Assembly (NCBI GenBank): GCA_015698045.1
Contig: BLAL01000044.1
Location: 1,456,501-1,520,500, forward strand
DNA: 64,000 nt
Reading direction: 5' to 3'
Origin: Rhizophagus clarus
Taxonomy: Eukaryota; Glomeromycota; Glomeromycetes; Glomerales; Glomeraceae
Shown: positions 13,649 to 25,800 of the stretch, piece after piece
Layout: each line of letters begins with the position of its first letter
Position numbering within the stretch: the stretch's first letter is position 1
The notes under the pieces: generated by a model
What the model saw: only the letters and a program-made list of their open reading frames with translations
Told to the model about the DNA's origin: nothing
The model's database searches: none
Made by a program: the position numbers and the translations under genes

Positions 13649-14240
13649 TTTCTAATTAAATTGAGTTTTTTACCATCGATTAATTAAAAATTAATATTAC
13701 AAATTTTATCATCAAGTTTTATTATTAATTATCTTTCTCATAAAACAAACAAAAAAAAAAAAAAGGAAAAAAGAGATAAGAAATTATTTTGAAGTAACTA
13801 GGATTTAATTTATAGGTATTAATTGTACGACAAAAAATTACCATAATTGTGATCTCTATAAACCATAAACCTGTCATTAATGATAAACTTTTTTGCGATG
13901 CAATTTTTGGATAAAATATTTACATCACGTTTTGTTTGTTTTGCCTAAATTTTTTTTTTTATAATTAAGATTACCTCATACTCTAATAAAAAAAATAAAT
14001 TGATTACTAGTTTTGTCAAATTGTAATGTTAATCGGGTTAATCGGGGTAACTTTTCAAAATTTTCTTCCAAATTAATAATATATATTAATAATTATAGAT
14101 GTTCTTTGGCGCTTTATTCCGACATTTTGCGATTCTCCTTTTTCTCTTTCTCCCTTTTCTCCTTAAATATTAATTACACTTACACGTGACCTAACGTGAC
14201 TGACAAAACCTGAGTAATATTTCGTAAACTCAGTTAGGCG
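13649..14240. promoter_or_regulatory. divergent promoter region, VNX1-like / OPRT
   Basis: 592 bp separate the two divergent start codons. The right side has a pyrimidine-rich tract (CTCCTTTTTCTCTTTCTCCC, about 14137-14156) and ACACGTGACC/AACGTGAC boxes at about 14181-14200, both upstream of the OPRT start. No coding potential is seen. A promoter role is inferred from position. Confidence 0.5.
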
Positions 14241-14894
14241 ATGGCACTTCAACAATATCAAAGAGAGTTTATAGAATTCTTAATTTCACAAAATATTTTA
14301 AGTTTCGGTTCGTTTACATTAAAATCTGGTCGTATAAGTCCATATTTTTTAAATACTGGAAAATTCAATACAGGAGAATCATTATCAAAAATTGGTAAAT
14401 TTTATGCAAAAACCATAGAAGCATATTCACATGAACTAGTTTATGACGGAATATTTGGACCGGCGTATAAAGCAATACCATTAATATCTTCGACAGTTAT
14501 AGCATTATCAGATACATTTAAAAAAAATACACCATATTCATTTAATAGAAAAGAAATAAAAGATCATGGGGAAGGTGGCAATATCGTTGGAGCACCTCTT
14601 AGTGGAAATATATTAATTATTGATGATGTTATTACAGCTGGTACTTCTATTAGAGAAAGTTTTAATATCATTTCAAAGAGCGGAGCGAAGGTTTCTGGTA
14701 TTCTTATCGCCGTCGATAGACAGGAAAAAGGAACTGGTCATAAATCTGCTGTACAACAAATTGAAGATGATTATAGTGTTCCTGTTAAAGCTATTGTTAA
14801 TTTAGATCAAATTATTGAATATATTAAAGAAAAAGGTGGATATGACGAACAATTATTAAAGATGGAAGAATACAAAGCTTTATATGGAGTTTAA
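14241..14894 (+). CDS. URA5: orotate phosphoribosyltransferase (OPRTase)
   Basis: Converts orotate and PRPP to orotidine 5'-monophosphate in de novo pyrimidine synthesis, in the cytosol. One uninterrupted exon of 217 aa, the usual fungal size. Visible: N-terminal FGSFTLKSGRISPYFLNTG substrate loop (about residues 22-40), GIFGPAYKAIPL (about 75-86), FNRKEIKDHGEGG flexible catalytic loop (about 101-113) and the PRPP-binding signature ILIIDDVITAGTSIRE (about 124-139). The start is the first ATG, in the expected position. It is convergent with COQ4, with 86 bp between stop codons. It is the only well-conserved left-hand gene here without introns. Confidence 0.97.
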   Translation: MALQQYQREFIEFLISQNILSFGSFTLKSGRISPYFLNTGKFNTGESLSKIGKFYAKTIEAYSHELVYDGIFGPAYKAIPLISSTVIALSDTFKKNTPYSFNRKEIKDHGEGGNIVGAPLSGNILIIDDVITAGTSIRESFNIISKSGAKVSGILIAVDRQEKGTGHKSAVQQIEDDYSVPVKAIVNLDQIIEYIKEKGGYDEQLLKMEEYKALYGV

Positions 14895-14980
14895 GAATAA
14901 TTATTTGATTGAGATCTTTATTTTTAGGAAAAAAAAAACAAAAATAATTTAAAATTTATTAATAAAATTACAAAGTTCTT

Positions 14981-15911
14981 CTAATCTACAAGATAAATTC
15001 CCAACTCTTTTCTCATTTCTTCAATATTTTTATTCCAACATTCTTCGTAATAAACATTCAATAAAAATTTACATTGAGATCCACATTGTAAAGCCCAAGG
15101 AACATATTTCTTAAATAATCTTTCTTTTTCCTTAGAAGAAAGTCTTATAGGTCCAAAAATAGAACTCAATAAAGTCATAGGCAATCCAGTTTGAGCTAGT
15201 TCAAACCATTTTAATGCCAATTCGCCTTCAACGTTTGCAGGTAATTTAGTTAAAGTATGAAAGAAATCATGACATTCCCTATATCTTTGCATAACATATG
15301 CTAATTCATCATCGTAAATATATTGTACTTTAACTCTTGTATCCGGCGTTACATTTTGTCCATCCAAGAAATTTGTGTATTCTTTACCAAATGTTCCCGT
15401 TGGTAATGAGCGTAAATATGGAATATTTATTGTACTAGAATGAATTCGTGGACGTTCTCGAAGAATTCTTCGCCCGGTTTTGTCTCGTAACATGTTATCT
15501 CTCATTTCACTAACAAATATTGATCCCGTTGTCTCTCCTAGTGTCGCTATCATGTCTATTAAGAAAAAAATGAAATTGAGTTGAGTTTATAATAATAAAT
15601 GGAATAAAAAAGGAACTTACCTCCTCTTTCTGGATCAAAGAATGCTGTAAATGCTGATGATACTGCAAGTGTAACATTTTGAAGATTTGATATTCGCGCT
15701 TTTGTACTTGATACGTAGTGCGCTCGTTGAGGATTTAATTCTAATTTTTTTTTTTTTTTATCTAAGAATTATAACCATTCATAATTATCTCTCTAATATA
15801 TTATATACAATTATATACGATACCTCTATATAAATTAAAAGGTAAGATATTTCGAGGTAGTAAAATTTTATTCGTTGAAACTTGCGATAATGATACCGTT
15901 GAACGAAGCAT
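14981..15911 (-). CDS. COQ4: ubiquinone biosynthesis protein COQ4
   Basis: A mitochondrial matrix-side protein needed for coenzyme Q synthesis, scaffold of the CoQ complex. Exons: 15824-15911, 15621-15740, 14981-15555, giving 260 aa. The N terminus is Arg/Ser/Thr-rich with no acidic residue for about 25 residues, fitting a mitochondrial presequence. The metal-binding HDxxH-x11-E motif is intact: H165, D166, H169 and E181 (CHDFFHT...EGE). GDMIATLGE and the C-terminal YYEECWNKNIEEMR stretch are also typical. The start ATG opens exon 1 and splice phases agree throughout. Confidence 0.95.
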
Positions 15912-17146
15912 TTTTTTAATGAATTAATTTAAAAAGTGGGAATTAAATAGGAAATCCGATCCATAAATCTACATAAATCTTATGATTTGGTTTACAAATT
16001 GATCGGTAATTTGATTTTACGATCTTCATATTCTCATGAGATAACTCGGATTATTTCAACTCATTTGGTTAACCTCCTTTCTACTCAGACCCGAATTTGA
16101 TTTTATACCCTTTAGTCATACTCATAAGTCTGAGTCTTTTAACGGTAACTAGTATTTTCGGACTTTAAATTTAGTCGTGTCAATATTTATCAGTCATAAC
16201 TCTTTGGTTCTACGTTTTTTCGCGTTTTTCATAAAGATAACATGTAATTAGTTGCTAGGGGAAACGAATTTGAAAAATCAATTTCTCTTAAACTAATAAT
16301 AACATGGAATTTAGTCGTAAAAGGCAACGAATTCGAAGACGAAGTTCAAAAAAAAAAATTAAAAAGCAATTTCTCTTACACAATATATGTTAATGAATAA
16401 GCTAGCCATGACCCATGGATGATCTTGTAGTTATACAAAATCAGGTGTGGCATCTCATTAAGTTGTACATATCTGAAGTTACGCTGCCACTAGGATAATT
16501 AGATAAAGAATCGGAAGCAGCGAAAGTTAGATTTGGCGTATGGTGCTATTGTGAACTATATCCTTTTTGCCGAGTTATCTGAAAGCTACTATGTTATGTG
16601 GTGAATAAAATACTGTACGTGTATAAATGTAACCCGAGACATTTATCTTAATAATTATGACATGGGATATTTGTCCAAAAATCTTTTTGATGGATTCAAT
16701 GATGTACATTGGACTGCATACTATAATGCAAATATACGTAAAAATGTAGGTTGTTGATTTTAACAACTATCAGTTCAATTCGATTGGAACAACGCTTTTT
16801 AAAAGTAGATGAATCTTAAAAACACGGAGGAGAGCAAGTACACTTATGATAAAGAAGCGAATTAAGAATAGGATCTAATTTACAATAATTGCTTTAACAT
16901 AGCCTGAATACTACAGTCCAAAAGGTGAAAAACTGTGTTCTTGGGCCAATAGTGGATCATTTGATATTGTTAGGATTCGTGTATATAGATGATTTAAATT
17001 CATGATGTACGAATTTTAGTATTATTCACGCTAAACAAAAGTGGTAGTTTATTACATGAATAACAGTATTTATATCACGTGATGATATGGAGTAAATAAA
17101 TTCGGATCTTTTTGCACAAAACCTGATTTCAATACCACATCTCATT
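15912..17146. other. divergent intergenic region, no gene seen
   Basis: 1.2 kb lie between the COQ4 start (-) and the Cgi121 start (+). It is A+T-rich with no convincing reading frame; the 63-codon minus frame at 16575-16766 has no recognisable features. It probably holds both promoters. A TATCACGTGATGATAT palindrome at about 17073-17088, 60 bp before the Cgi121 start, is a plausible regulatory site. Confidence 0.5.
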
Positions 17147-17959
17147 ATGCAATCATTTACTCTTGAGACTTATCCAACAAGAGGTCAAATTCATATTTTA
17201 TTTTATAAAAATGTATCAAATGCAGCGGATTTACGTAAACGCCTATTATCTCATGATCAAGAATTATCTTATGCTTTTATAGATGCTAAAGTGGTAAATA
17301 TGATAGAATTTAATCAAATAAAATTATTAATAATTTATGATTATGATATATTAAAAAATTAAAAAAAAAGGTACTGGATAAGTTCCAATTACTTATAGCT
17401 ACAAATGACGCAGTACATCATGAATTAAATTCTTCGCTTATAACCCACAATATACATTCTGAAATTGTTTATAATCTTTCCCCAACAACAAACGTAAGTT
17501 CATTTATTAAAATTGTTCATTTTTTAAATATATTATTAAAGAATTTTAGATTTTAAATGATTAGATAAGTGAATCATTACGAAGATTTGGTATTGCCGAT
17601 TCTTCAACTTCTATAGCTGTCGTTAAAGTTGGAGGAAATAGTGAAGAAGTAATAAATTCATCTTATTCTTTATAAACAAATAATTATATATATATAAAGT
17701 ATTATTTTATTAATTTAGGTGAAATCTCATTTATCTACATTAATTCATGGAGAAGAATCTGATATTAAAGATTTTTCAAGTTTTGCAGATATTTCAAAAA
17801 TTAAAAAGGTAATCAATCAATCAAAATATTATTTAAATATTTATAAATATATGTTAATATATTATTGGTTAGTATTATAAGATTGATGATAAGATTAATG
17901 ATCAAAATGAGATACTTGATATGATTGTTGGTTCTATTGCTGTTAAAAGTGTAAGTTAA
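17147..17959 (+). CDS. CGI121: KEOPS/EKC complex subunit Cgi121 (TPRKB family)
   Basis: Binds the kinase-like subunit Bud32 and tRNA within KEOPS, which makes the t6A37 modification of ANN-decoding tRNAs. Exons: 17147-17293, 17371-17493, 17565-17648, 17719-17808, 17873-17959, giving 176 aa, the family's usual length. Visible family signatures: N-terminal RGQIHILFYKNVSNA, a central FQLLIATNDAVHHE, SEIVYNLSPTTNISESLRRF with GIAD, and the C-terminal EILDMIVGSIAVK helix. All introns are short (70-78 nt). The last exon ends in KSVS, after which a GTAAGT-like string occurs by chance within codons. Confidence 0.9.
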
Positions 17960-18242
17960 ATGATTAAAAGGTACGTGTAAAGGAAGATTAAATTTTAATT
18001 AATATTGTTTTTTATAAAAGTAAATCATTTTTATTGATAATAAAATAAACTTTGTCCTGTAAATTATAAATTTGATTGCCTACAATAGTAAATTAATCAT
18101 TGATCAAACTTTACGGAAATTATTGAAGTTTATAAAATAAACTATGAAAATATTAAATTATTGAGTTTTTTTTTTCTTCCAAAAATTTTTAATCGTTCCT
18201 TATTTAGATTGCTTCGCGTTTTATAATTTGAGAACTTGTAAA

Positions 18243-19064
18243 ATGCAAGCGATGGATCAAGAAATGGATGAATACAAAACTCCAATGTCTTCAAGAAATA
18301 GTACGCAAAATATGATCTTAGAAGATGAAATGTCTATAATGACACGAAGTAATACGCAACAAACAGATCAAGATATGGATGAATACAGAAATGAAACTCT
18401 TTTTTGTTCTCAACAGACCGATCAAGAAACGATTGAAAATTACGAAGACAACAAGGAAGAAATGATTAATGTATATATATTTTCTTTTTCATTTTTGAAA
18501 TTAAATTTCCCATGTAAATTTTAATATCATGTGTAATTGTTGATAAATTCTAAGGAGAATCCTCCTGAAAAAAGGAAACGAACCACTAAGAAAAAGGATG
18601 GAATCCAAGATAATGAGGTTCGTTCACTTATTATTTAATTTGCTTATTTAAAATCACAGACTATCATTTTTAGATTTTATTCTCCTTTCCAAATTCTTTC
18701 AAATAATAAGACATCAATCACAGTTAATAAACGAACCCGACCTACCACACGTAAAGATTCCACTCCAAAAACAAAATCCAAGAAAAAGTCCGCTTCGCAA
18801 ACTATATCTGATACTGAGCCTCCTAAGGAAATAATTAGTGAAACATCTACTTCAGAAAATGGTCAAACTAAAAAATCTGCTGGTAGAAATTTATGGAGTT
18901 TGGAAGATGATAAAAAACTAATCGATGCAGTTTTAATGAATTTACAAGATGTCCCTTGGTCTAAAATTGCTCGTGAAAATTTTTCTAATCGTGACAGGTC
19001 TGGTTGTTATAATAGGTGGAATGTCATAAAGAAAAGATTATATCAAGACATAAATGGTAATTGA
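18243..19064 (+). CDS. SANT/Myb-domain protein, 214 aa
   Basis: Probably a nuclear DNA- or chromatin-binding protein. Exons: 18243-18470, 18555-18617, 18711-19064. The N-terminal 95 residues are acidic and Gln/Thr-rich with internal repetition of a QQTDQ-MDEY motif. A Lys/Arg-rich middle (EKRKRTTKKK, KTKSKKK) resembles nuclear localisation signals. The C terminus carries one SANT/Myb repeat (about residues 147-200): LWSLEDDKKLIDAV, VPWSKIA, CYNRWNVIKKRL, with the three helix-anchoring Trp. The intron 2 donor (GTTCGT) is weak, but acceptor AATAAG at 18710 keeps the frame. The ATG at 18252 is an alternative start. The family resembles fungal homeodomain-like Myb proteins; no target is known. 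Confidence 0.75.
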
Positions 19065-19335
19065 TTTAAACTATAAAACTTCTTATTATCTCTAGGTTTA
19101 TATAGTTAAGAACGTTCAATCCTAATAAAAATATCCAATATAATAATATTAAATATGATTTATTTAGAAAAATTTTTCAAAAATTTTCCCATTTTTTATT
19201 TTGACTTTCTTTTTTTAATTAAATTATTTCCATAACACCAAAATTATCATCTAACCCAACACAAGTAAATAATTGTTAATATAATTATGCATTAAAAAAC
19301 ATAAAAAAATTATTTTTAGAAGGAGATGTGAAACC

Positions 19336-19676
19336 TTATGCAGCAATTGCATGTTCGTTTGCTTTTGCTTCTTCGTATTCTCTCCTTTTTCTTCTATTTT
19401 CCAATAATGTATGTTTACGTTTTTGAATTAATTCTAATTGTCGTTTCTCAAGGTAATAAACATAAGATCCTACTCCTCCAAAAAATATTGTCGAAAGTGC
19501 ATGAGTCGCAGGTTCTATAAAATAATAATTGATTAATTTTTTTTTTTTTTTTCAAAAAAAAAAATTTTGTTAAACGTACTTTCTAAGAAAGGTCTTTGTT
19601 GAATGGCCAAAGCGACTACTCTAACCGCAAAACCAAAAGCACCCCACCCAGCAATATATGGAACAACTCCGGACAT
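19336..19676 (-). CDS. small membrane protein, mitochondrial-looking, 91 aa
   Basis: Exons: 19580-19676 and 19336-19514, in phase, 91 aa. The first 30 residues (GVVPYIAGWGAFGFAVRVVA) form one hydrophobic segment. A second short one follows at about 38-54 (STIFFGGVGSYVYY), then a strongly basic and acidic helical tail (LEKRQLELIQKRKHTLLENR) likely to be a coiled coil. Size and layout resemble accessory subunits of inner-membrane respiratory complexes, but I do not recognise the family with certainty. It is divergent from the next gene with a 302-bp gap. Confidence 0.65.
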
Positions 19677-19978
19677 TTTAATTGCTATAATTGTTTATTA
19701 AAAAAAAATTAGTATATAAAGTATCTAGATTAAAACGTCGATTTTTTTTTTTATTATTTACCAAACAAGTCCAAGAAGGATAATGAATTTTAACTTTTAA
19801 GATTATATAAACTTGCATGAAATTCATATGGTATCTACTTGTTTACACATGACGATTGATCAGCAAAGATCTACAAGATAACCTCGCATATAATGTCTAC
19901 CCCTAAACGACAAAATCCTAACGAAACATTTCGAGGAATTCACTTACATAAAATTATTTTTTATATAGTTCTGCAACA
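19677..19978. promoter_or_regulatory. divergent promoter region
   Basis: 302 bp between two divergent start codons with no coding potential. It must contain both promoters, but no clear motif stands out apart from poly-A/T tracts. Confidence 0.45.
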
Positions 19979-20993
19979 ATGTTCGGTTTAGGTTTTAGCT
20001 CATTTTTACCCCCAGATTGGGTGAGTTTACGTTCTATTGAATTTCCAAACTTGAAAATGCTTACAATACGTTTTTAATATTCTATTTTTCTAATTTAGGC
20101 TGTATTCTTCAGCTCACTCAGTTTAGCAGATGTGTGAGTAACTTTCTGGTACATACTCAACGATTTAATTGTTTTTTTTTAATGTTGTTTGATTTATTAA
20201 TTCATAGAATCGCGGGAATACCAGCTTTTCTTGTCATTTACACCGTTCTACCAAGTGCTATACATACAGCACGATATAGAAGCAGTAAAGGAAATTGGTA
20301 TATCCCACCTGAACCTACTGATGAATCACCTTCGATGCAAGCCAAATTGGTTTGATATTTATACTAAATTTACGTGTTTTATTACAAATCAATTTTTGTA
20401 ATTAACATATATGTATACTTTCAATAGCTTTTATTGAACAGCTTGGCAGTATTGTTTTCAGTCAAATATATTGCACAATATATATTTAATCATCCAGGAC
20501 CAGAAATTTTTGTTACGGGAGCTTTATTAACTGTAATAGTAAGTAACTATCAATATAAAATTTTTTTTAAATAAGATTATTTATTAGATAATTCTAATTT
20601 GGTTTTTGTTTTAGCTGATTACTGTGATCATATACCATTTTGAGAATAGAGGGATTATAAGACCAGCAATTCCTCTTTCTGTTCTTTGGGGAACTACAAC
20701 ACTTACTACTTTATATTATACGACTTCAAGTCATGATATTTCACATGAGATATATCTTGTATCTAGCCTGTTAATGTTCATGTTAGAATGGGCTTCTCCA
20801 AGAACGCCTATAGATTCCGTAAGTTTTAAAGAAAAATAATTGTCTTTTTTCAGGTTTACATTTTTATTTATTTCATTTATTCGATTAGACCGCCACTAAG
20901 CTTGGAGTTACACGGAGTAATGCTACGGTTCAGACTACAACTCAGACTACAAAAGTATCCACAGAAGAATCTAAGCATCCAAAATCAGAATAA
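19979..20993 (+). CDS. multi-pass membrane protein, 212 aa, unrecognised
   Basis: Exons: 19979-20020, 20099-20133, 20208-20349, 20428-20538, 20615-20818, 20889-20993, all in phase. The protein has about five hydrophobic segments: AGIPAFLVIYTVLPSAI, the stretch around LLLLNSLAVLFSVKYIAQYI, VTGALLTVILITVII, LSVLWGTTTLTTLYYTT and IYLVSSLLMFMLEW. A charged loop (TARYRSSKGNWYIPPEP) follows the first, and a Thr/Ser-rich soluble tail closes the protein. The arrangement recalls the N-terminal TMD0 of fungal ABCC transporters, but no ATP-binding cassette follows and the TAA is clear, so function is left open. Confidence 0.7.
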
Positions 20994-21556
20994 AAAATAC
21001 TCAGTATATAAAAATTACATTTTTATTTTCGGCATTTATTATATTACATCGATTCAAGAATAATTTAAATAATAAACTATATATTATATATAGAAAAATC
21101 TAATTTACAATGTTTTTTTTATATACATTTAATACAAATCCATTTATCATACATAGATAAACTGGTAATTTGCTTCAGTTCAAGAGAAAATCTCAACACG
21201 GAAACACCCAATGCATTTAAAATAATAGCATCATTGAACAAAATTTTCATTATTAAATTTAATATTTAAGTTCCCCATTAATGAGTATTCCATTACCATT
21301 TTATCTTTATAATCATAATAATAGTCAACTTCACCCAATGCAATAAGTAGATCAAGCAGGTATAAGTAAAAAAAATGGTTTGATCTATTTAGTGAACTGA
21401 ATAAATTTTACTAGGTATATATTGTAGGAAAGATTTAGTTCACTATTGGTCTATTACATAATCAGGATTTATGAAAATCTATACTTTACGTTATAGACGC
21501 AGATTTCACACAAACGAATAAAAAATTTTTTTTTTTTTATTTGATAAATTTGATAA
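20994..21556. other. intergenic region, no gene seen
   Basis: A+T-rich spacer between two plus-strand genes. It probably holds the 3' UTR of the membrane-protein gene (AATAAAC at about 21068) and the promoter of the RbfA-like gene. No reading frame or repeat of note. Confidence 0.5.
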
Positions 21557-22496
21557 ATGATGAGAACTTTTATTACTTTTATTAATAATCAAAATCATAT
21601 TTTAAGAACACGTACGATAATAATATCACGATTTTTAACCACAAAATCATTAAATCAAAATGATTGTGATCTACCTGAGGATGAATATAATGAAATTTTA
21701 AAAACTTATCAAATTCCTGGTAGATATCTTCATTATTTTATAAGAAATGGAAGGAAATCAAAGAAGGAACCTCAATTAGTTTGTATCATTTTTTTTTTTA
21801 AAAAAAAAAAAAATTTTTTTTTCATTATTTTTTCTTTTAAAAGAATATAAATATAATATGATTTTAAATGGTTAGGCTATTACTAAAATTTCGGCAAGAA
21901 AATTACGTTCAGGACATACAATTACTGACTTGAAGGAAAGTAATAGTAAAGATAACGACGGTTCTTCGTTATCTTTAGGTTTTTCTAGAGCGCAACAAAA
22001 TATCGTTCAAAGATTATCTCGAGCAATAATAAAATGCAATGACAATGTACCTCATGATAATTTAACTTCCACCTTTGTACGGATTATGAATGTACGCGAA
22101 ATATTTCTTATATTGAATTATCTTAGCTATCTTGAATGCTTAAAAAAATGTGTGTATATATTATTGTAATTTAGATCATTGTATCACCTGAACTTAATCT
22201 CGCCAGGGTTTGGTGGAAACCTGATCCACAAAAAGGAATTAGCGAGGTAAGATAATAAATTATTTTTTAAGATATTTTTAATTGGCTTCTTAATATCCAA
22301 ATTTTGAAAGTCAAAAATAGAGAATACAATGAATAAATATTCGACTAAATATCGGAATATTCTAAAGCGTGCTATGCATATGAGAAATCCGCCAAAAATA
22401 ATTTTCTTGCGTTATGATGAAGCACTTGGAAATGTAAATGAACTTTTAGATAAGATCGAAGAAGAATTGAAAGTAAAGGATCATGTTGAAAATTGA
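21557..22496 (+). CDS. mitochondrial ribosome-binding factor A (RbfA-like)
   Basis: Probably assists maturation of the small mitochondrial ribosomal subunit. Exons: 21557-21778, 21876-22091, 22175-22246, 22311-22496, giving 231 aa. The N terminus is rich in Arg, Thr, Ile and Asn and almost free of acidic residues (to LTTKSLNQN), as in mitochondrial presequences. The core shows RbfA features: RAQQNIVQRLSRAI, then IIVSPELNLARVWW (the IxxVxxSPDLxxAxV strand), a helix, and the closing PKIIFLRYDEAL...ELLDKIEEEL, which matches the RbfA P-x-hxFxxDxxh...hxxLhxxh ending. The acceptor TTTGAAAG at 22310 fixes the frame of the last exon. Confidence 0.8.
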
Positions 22497-22886
22497 GAAA
22501 TCTCCAACCGAAATTTTAATTGGTATCACATGACTTTCCAAGGCTTGTTTTAAATTATTTTTATTATAATAAATTTTAATAATTTCCATACAACTGAATG
22601 TAAAAAATAGTAAAAGTAGTAAAATGAAATGATTGCTATAATAGCAATCGTATTATATAATAATTATCTGTTATAGTTTGTCGCCAATAGAATAAAATTT
22701 TTTTATCGTACATTCATAAAGAAATATTAAATTTCTTCGTGATAACATAAATCTTTTAGGTCTATAAACAATACCTTCCTATTGACATTTAAATAATTTT
22801 TTAATTCAAGCAAAATTTCAATAAATATTAGAGAAATGTTCATGACTTTTTATTATTGTTGTTTATGGGAGAGATATAACACTTTT
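22497..22886. other. convergent intergenic region
   Basis: Between the stop codons of the RbfA-like (+) and PP4R1-like (-) genes. A+T-rich, presumably two 3' UTRs. It contains a small hairpin GATTGCTATAATAGCAATC at 22632-22650. No gene seen. Confidence 0.5.
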
Positions 22887-25800
22887 TTATGGTGGTGGTG
22901 ATGTTACAATGAGGCCGGAGGTTGACCTATTGTTATTATCCACTTCAATAACATTTGGTCTTATAAATGCAATCGGAATTTCTCCCATGATCGCGTCCAG
23001 CGGATCATCGCTTTCGCGTCCATTTTCCATGTCCCTCGATTCTTTACTTTTCTCCGTATCACGTTTTTCTTCATTATTTACATTAGTAATAATCGGTGTT
23101 GAATCGTGATTTTCTTGTGTTATTGACCTGCCATTATCTAGATCACCTTCTTCTGATATAGGTACTAGTCCATTTTCTACGCTTTCAGCCATTGCTTGTA
23201 TTGTTGACGATATGAATTTTGATCTTTCCTCAGGTGATAAATATGGAAATACAAATCCACGCACGTCAACATCAGTATCTTCTGCAAGTCGACGTAACAT
23301 ATTATTGATTTGTGAAGGTCGACCTAAAGAATCCTGGTAATATTGTTCTGTATCAAACAAATTAGAATAATTAACAACATGGGTCATCGTAGAGAAACTT
23401 AACATGATAATTAATTATAAACATAATGAAATACCCATTCGGCATAATTCACCAACAAGCCTCGCTAACGCAATTCTAACATTTATTACCCTATCTGATG
23501 CAAGTTTTTCTAAATCACCTAAGAAATGCCTTGCAAATTCCTCTTTCGGATAATCCGTAGAAACAAGAGCATTGCAAATCTGCACAAACCTATCAATATA
23601 TAATTGAATGATAAAAATCAATTTATTATACATGTATATCGATAAATTTTTTTTTTCTTGTAAACTTACACTACTCTGGATCTAAATTTATTATCAGAGG
23701 CAAACTCACACACTCGTTTTATCATGTCACTATAACATGATTCGTCGTTTCGAACAACTTGAAATAAAGTTGGAAACTATATAAAAATATATATATATTT
23801 ATTTAATTAAGAATGTATTTATAAAAATATGAACTTTTTACTCACACTAGAGACGGATGTTTCTCGGACACTAGAAACATCATCCTTGATCGCACGGATG
23901 GTTAAAGGTAAAATGTGATTTATAACACTTTGGCTATCAAATAGTCTGCACAACGCAGGTAGTTGTCTTTATAATTATAATAAGAATTAAATAGTATTAA
24001 AAAAAAAATAATATTGATGCAAATAAATAAATACATAAAGTAAATATAATTACTTTGCAATCTCGTCTCTCAAACGCCATTGATGATTTACTCCATCCCA
24101 TACATCATTTAATGACGGTAAATAATCGTTTCGGGTGTTTGGTGGTAAACACTCGATGAAATCTGCAAGATGTTCCATGAGACCTGACTTAACTTCGTCC
24201 ATATCTTCTAAATAAGTTCTAAAAACACTAAATAAGTCTCGTTCTGTTTTGGGGGGACCAATTACTTTTGCGATTTCATGAAGCGAACAAGCCAAAGACC
24301 TTCGAACTTTGATCTATAATCATATAAATGCATTAATTTCATAAGTTAAATAAACCGAATTAATCAATAAAGGTATTCAATTAAACCTGCATATCTCGCG
24401 TTAAAGAAATATATGTGTCTTTTAGATCGTCCCATCGACTTTCCCCCAAAGTTAAAACCACAGCTAAAGTAGATATTTAATTAAAGTTTTCAAATATAAA
24501 TTAAATATCCAAATTATACAACAATTAAGGCGTATCTCGCGTCTTAATACTTGCCAGGAAAATTATATGCACATATAACTGGACGTTCCGGATCTCTCTG
24601 TCCAATCCCAGTATTATAAGAACTACCAGTTACATTGATACCGATAGCTGTCTCTCTAATAGGACCCAAACTAAGGAAATGTTGTACTAAACTTTCAGGT
24701 ACCTTACCATTAGGATGGAAAGTGGCAATTAATTCACCAATAATTTCTCCAGCTGCTGATCGCACACTTCGGCTTACATCTCCCGCGAAAAGTTCAATTC
24801 CTTTCACTGCTCGTTCAGCTTTCATTTCTTCTGGAAGGCGAGAGCATATTGTAGCTAAGACTAGGCAGCAAGAACGACGTACGTGCCAAATAGCATCGGT
24901 TGAGAAATGGTCGTATATGGGTAACTTTTGATATTATTGTTTGCTGAATATGAACAACTAGTAATATATCTAACCAGAAGCAAAAATAAATGCTTGCTAT
25001 TTACCAATTTTGACGTAATTATATCGAGAGGTAAAATTCCAGCTAAACTCCCAACCGCTAAAGCCGCTTCCTATAAACCGATTATTATTTGCAAAATTAA
25101 TCATCTAATCATCAAGAACAAAGTAAACAGTAAGTTCTAACTACAACTACTCCCACCTTCCGTACATAAAACACCGGTTCATCTGACATTTTATCTAATT
25201 CTGGCACAAATAAACGTGTGCATTTCTCTGGACCAACAATATGTGCAAGTGATGATATTAACTATAATATAAAAAGTTGATTAGATTTATGTAACCCTTG
25301 ATAATAACTATATATGTTACTGATCATATTTACCGTCATCATAGTCATTCGACCTAACTCAGCTTCTTCTTCACCACCAGCAACGGCACCGACACTTGTA
25401 TCATCACCATCTGCGTCCCAATCTAAATCCTCTCTTTTCGTTTTCTCCTGATCTAATTTGCCTATACCTAAAACAACACCCTCTAAAGTCTCTTTCTCCA
25501 ACAATTCCTTTTCTTTAGGATTTACATCAGGTTCCTCTAATATTCTCTCGACTAGAGATTGAACGGCTGTTTGCGCTGCTGTAGCGATGCTAGTATTTTG
25601 ATCAAGAAGTAGCGCATGAAGAAGAGGAGTAAAAGCAGCAGGAGATAAATATGGTAAATGACTAGTTGGTGTTTGTGGTTGTGCAGGAAGTTGTTGTAAT
25701 TGCTGCTGTATTGGTGTTTGTGGTCTTTGGGGTGTTTGAGGTCTCTGGGGTGTATGTGGTCGCTGGGGAGTTTGGGGTCGTTGGGGTGTCATCGGTCGAG

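Noticed and set aside
24635-24931. 98-codon plus frame
   Set aside because: Antisense to a HEAT-repeat exon of the PP4R1-like gene.
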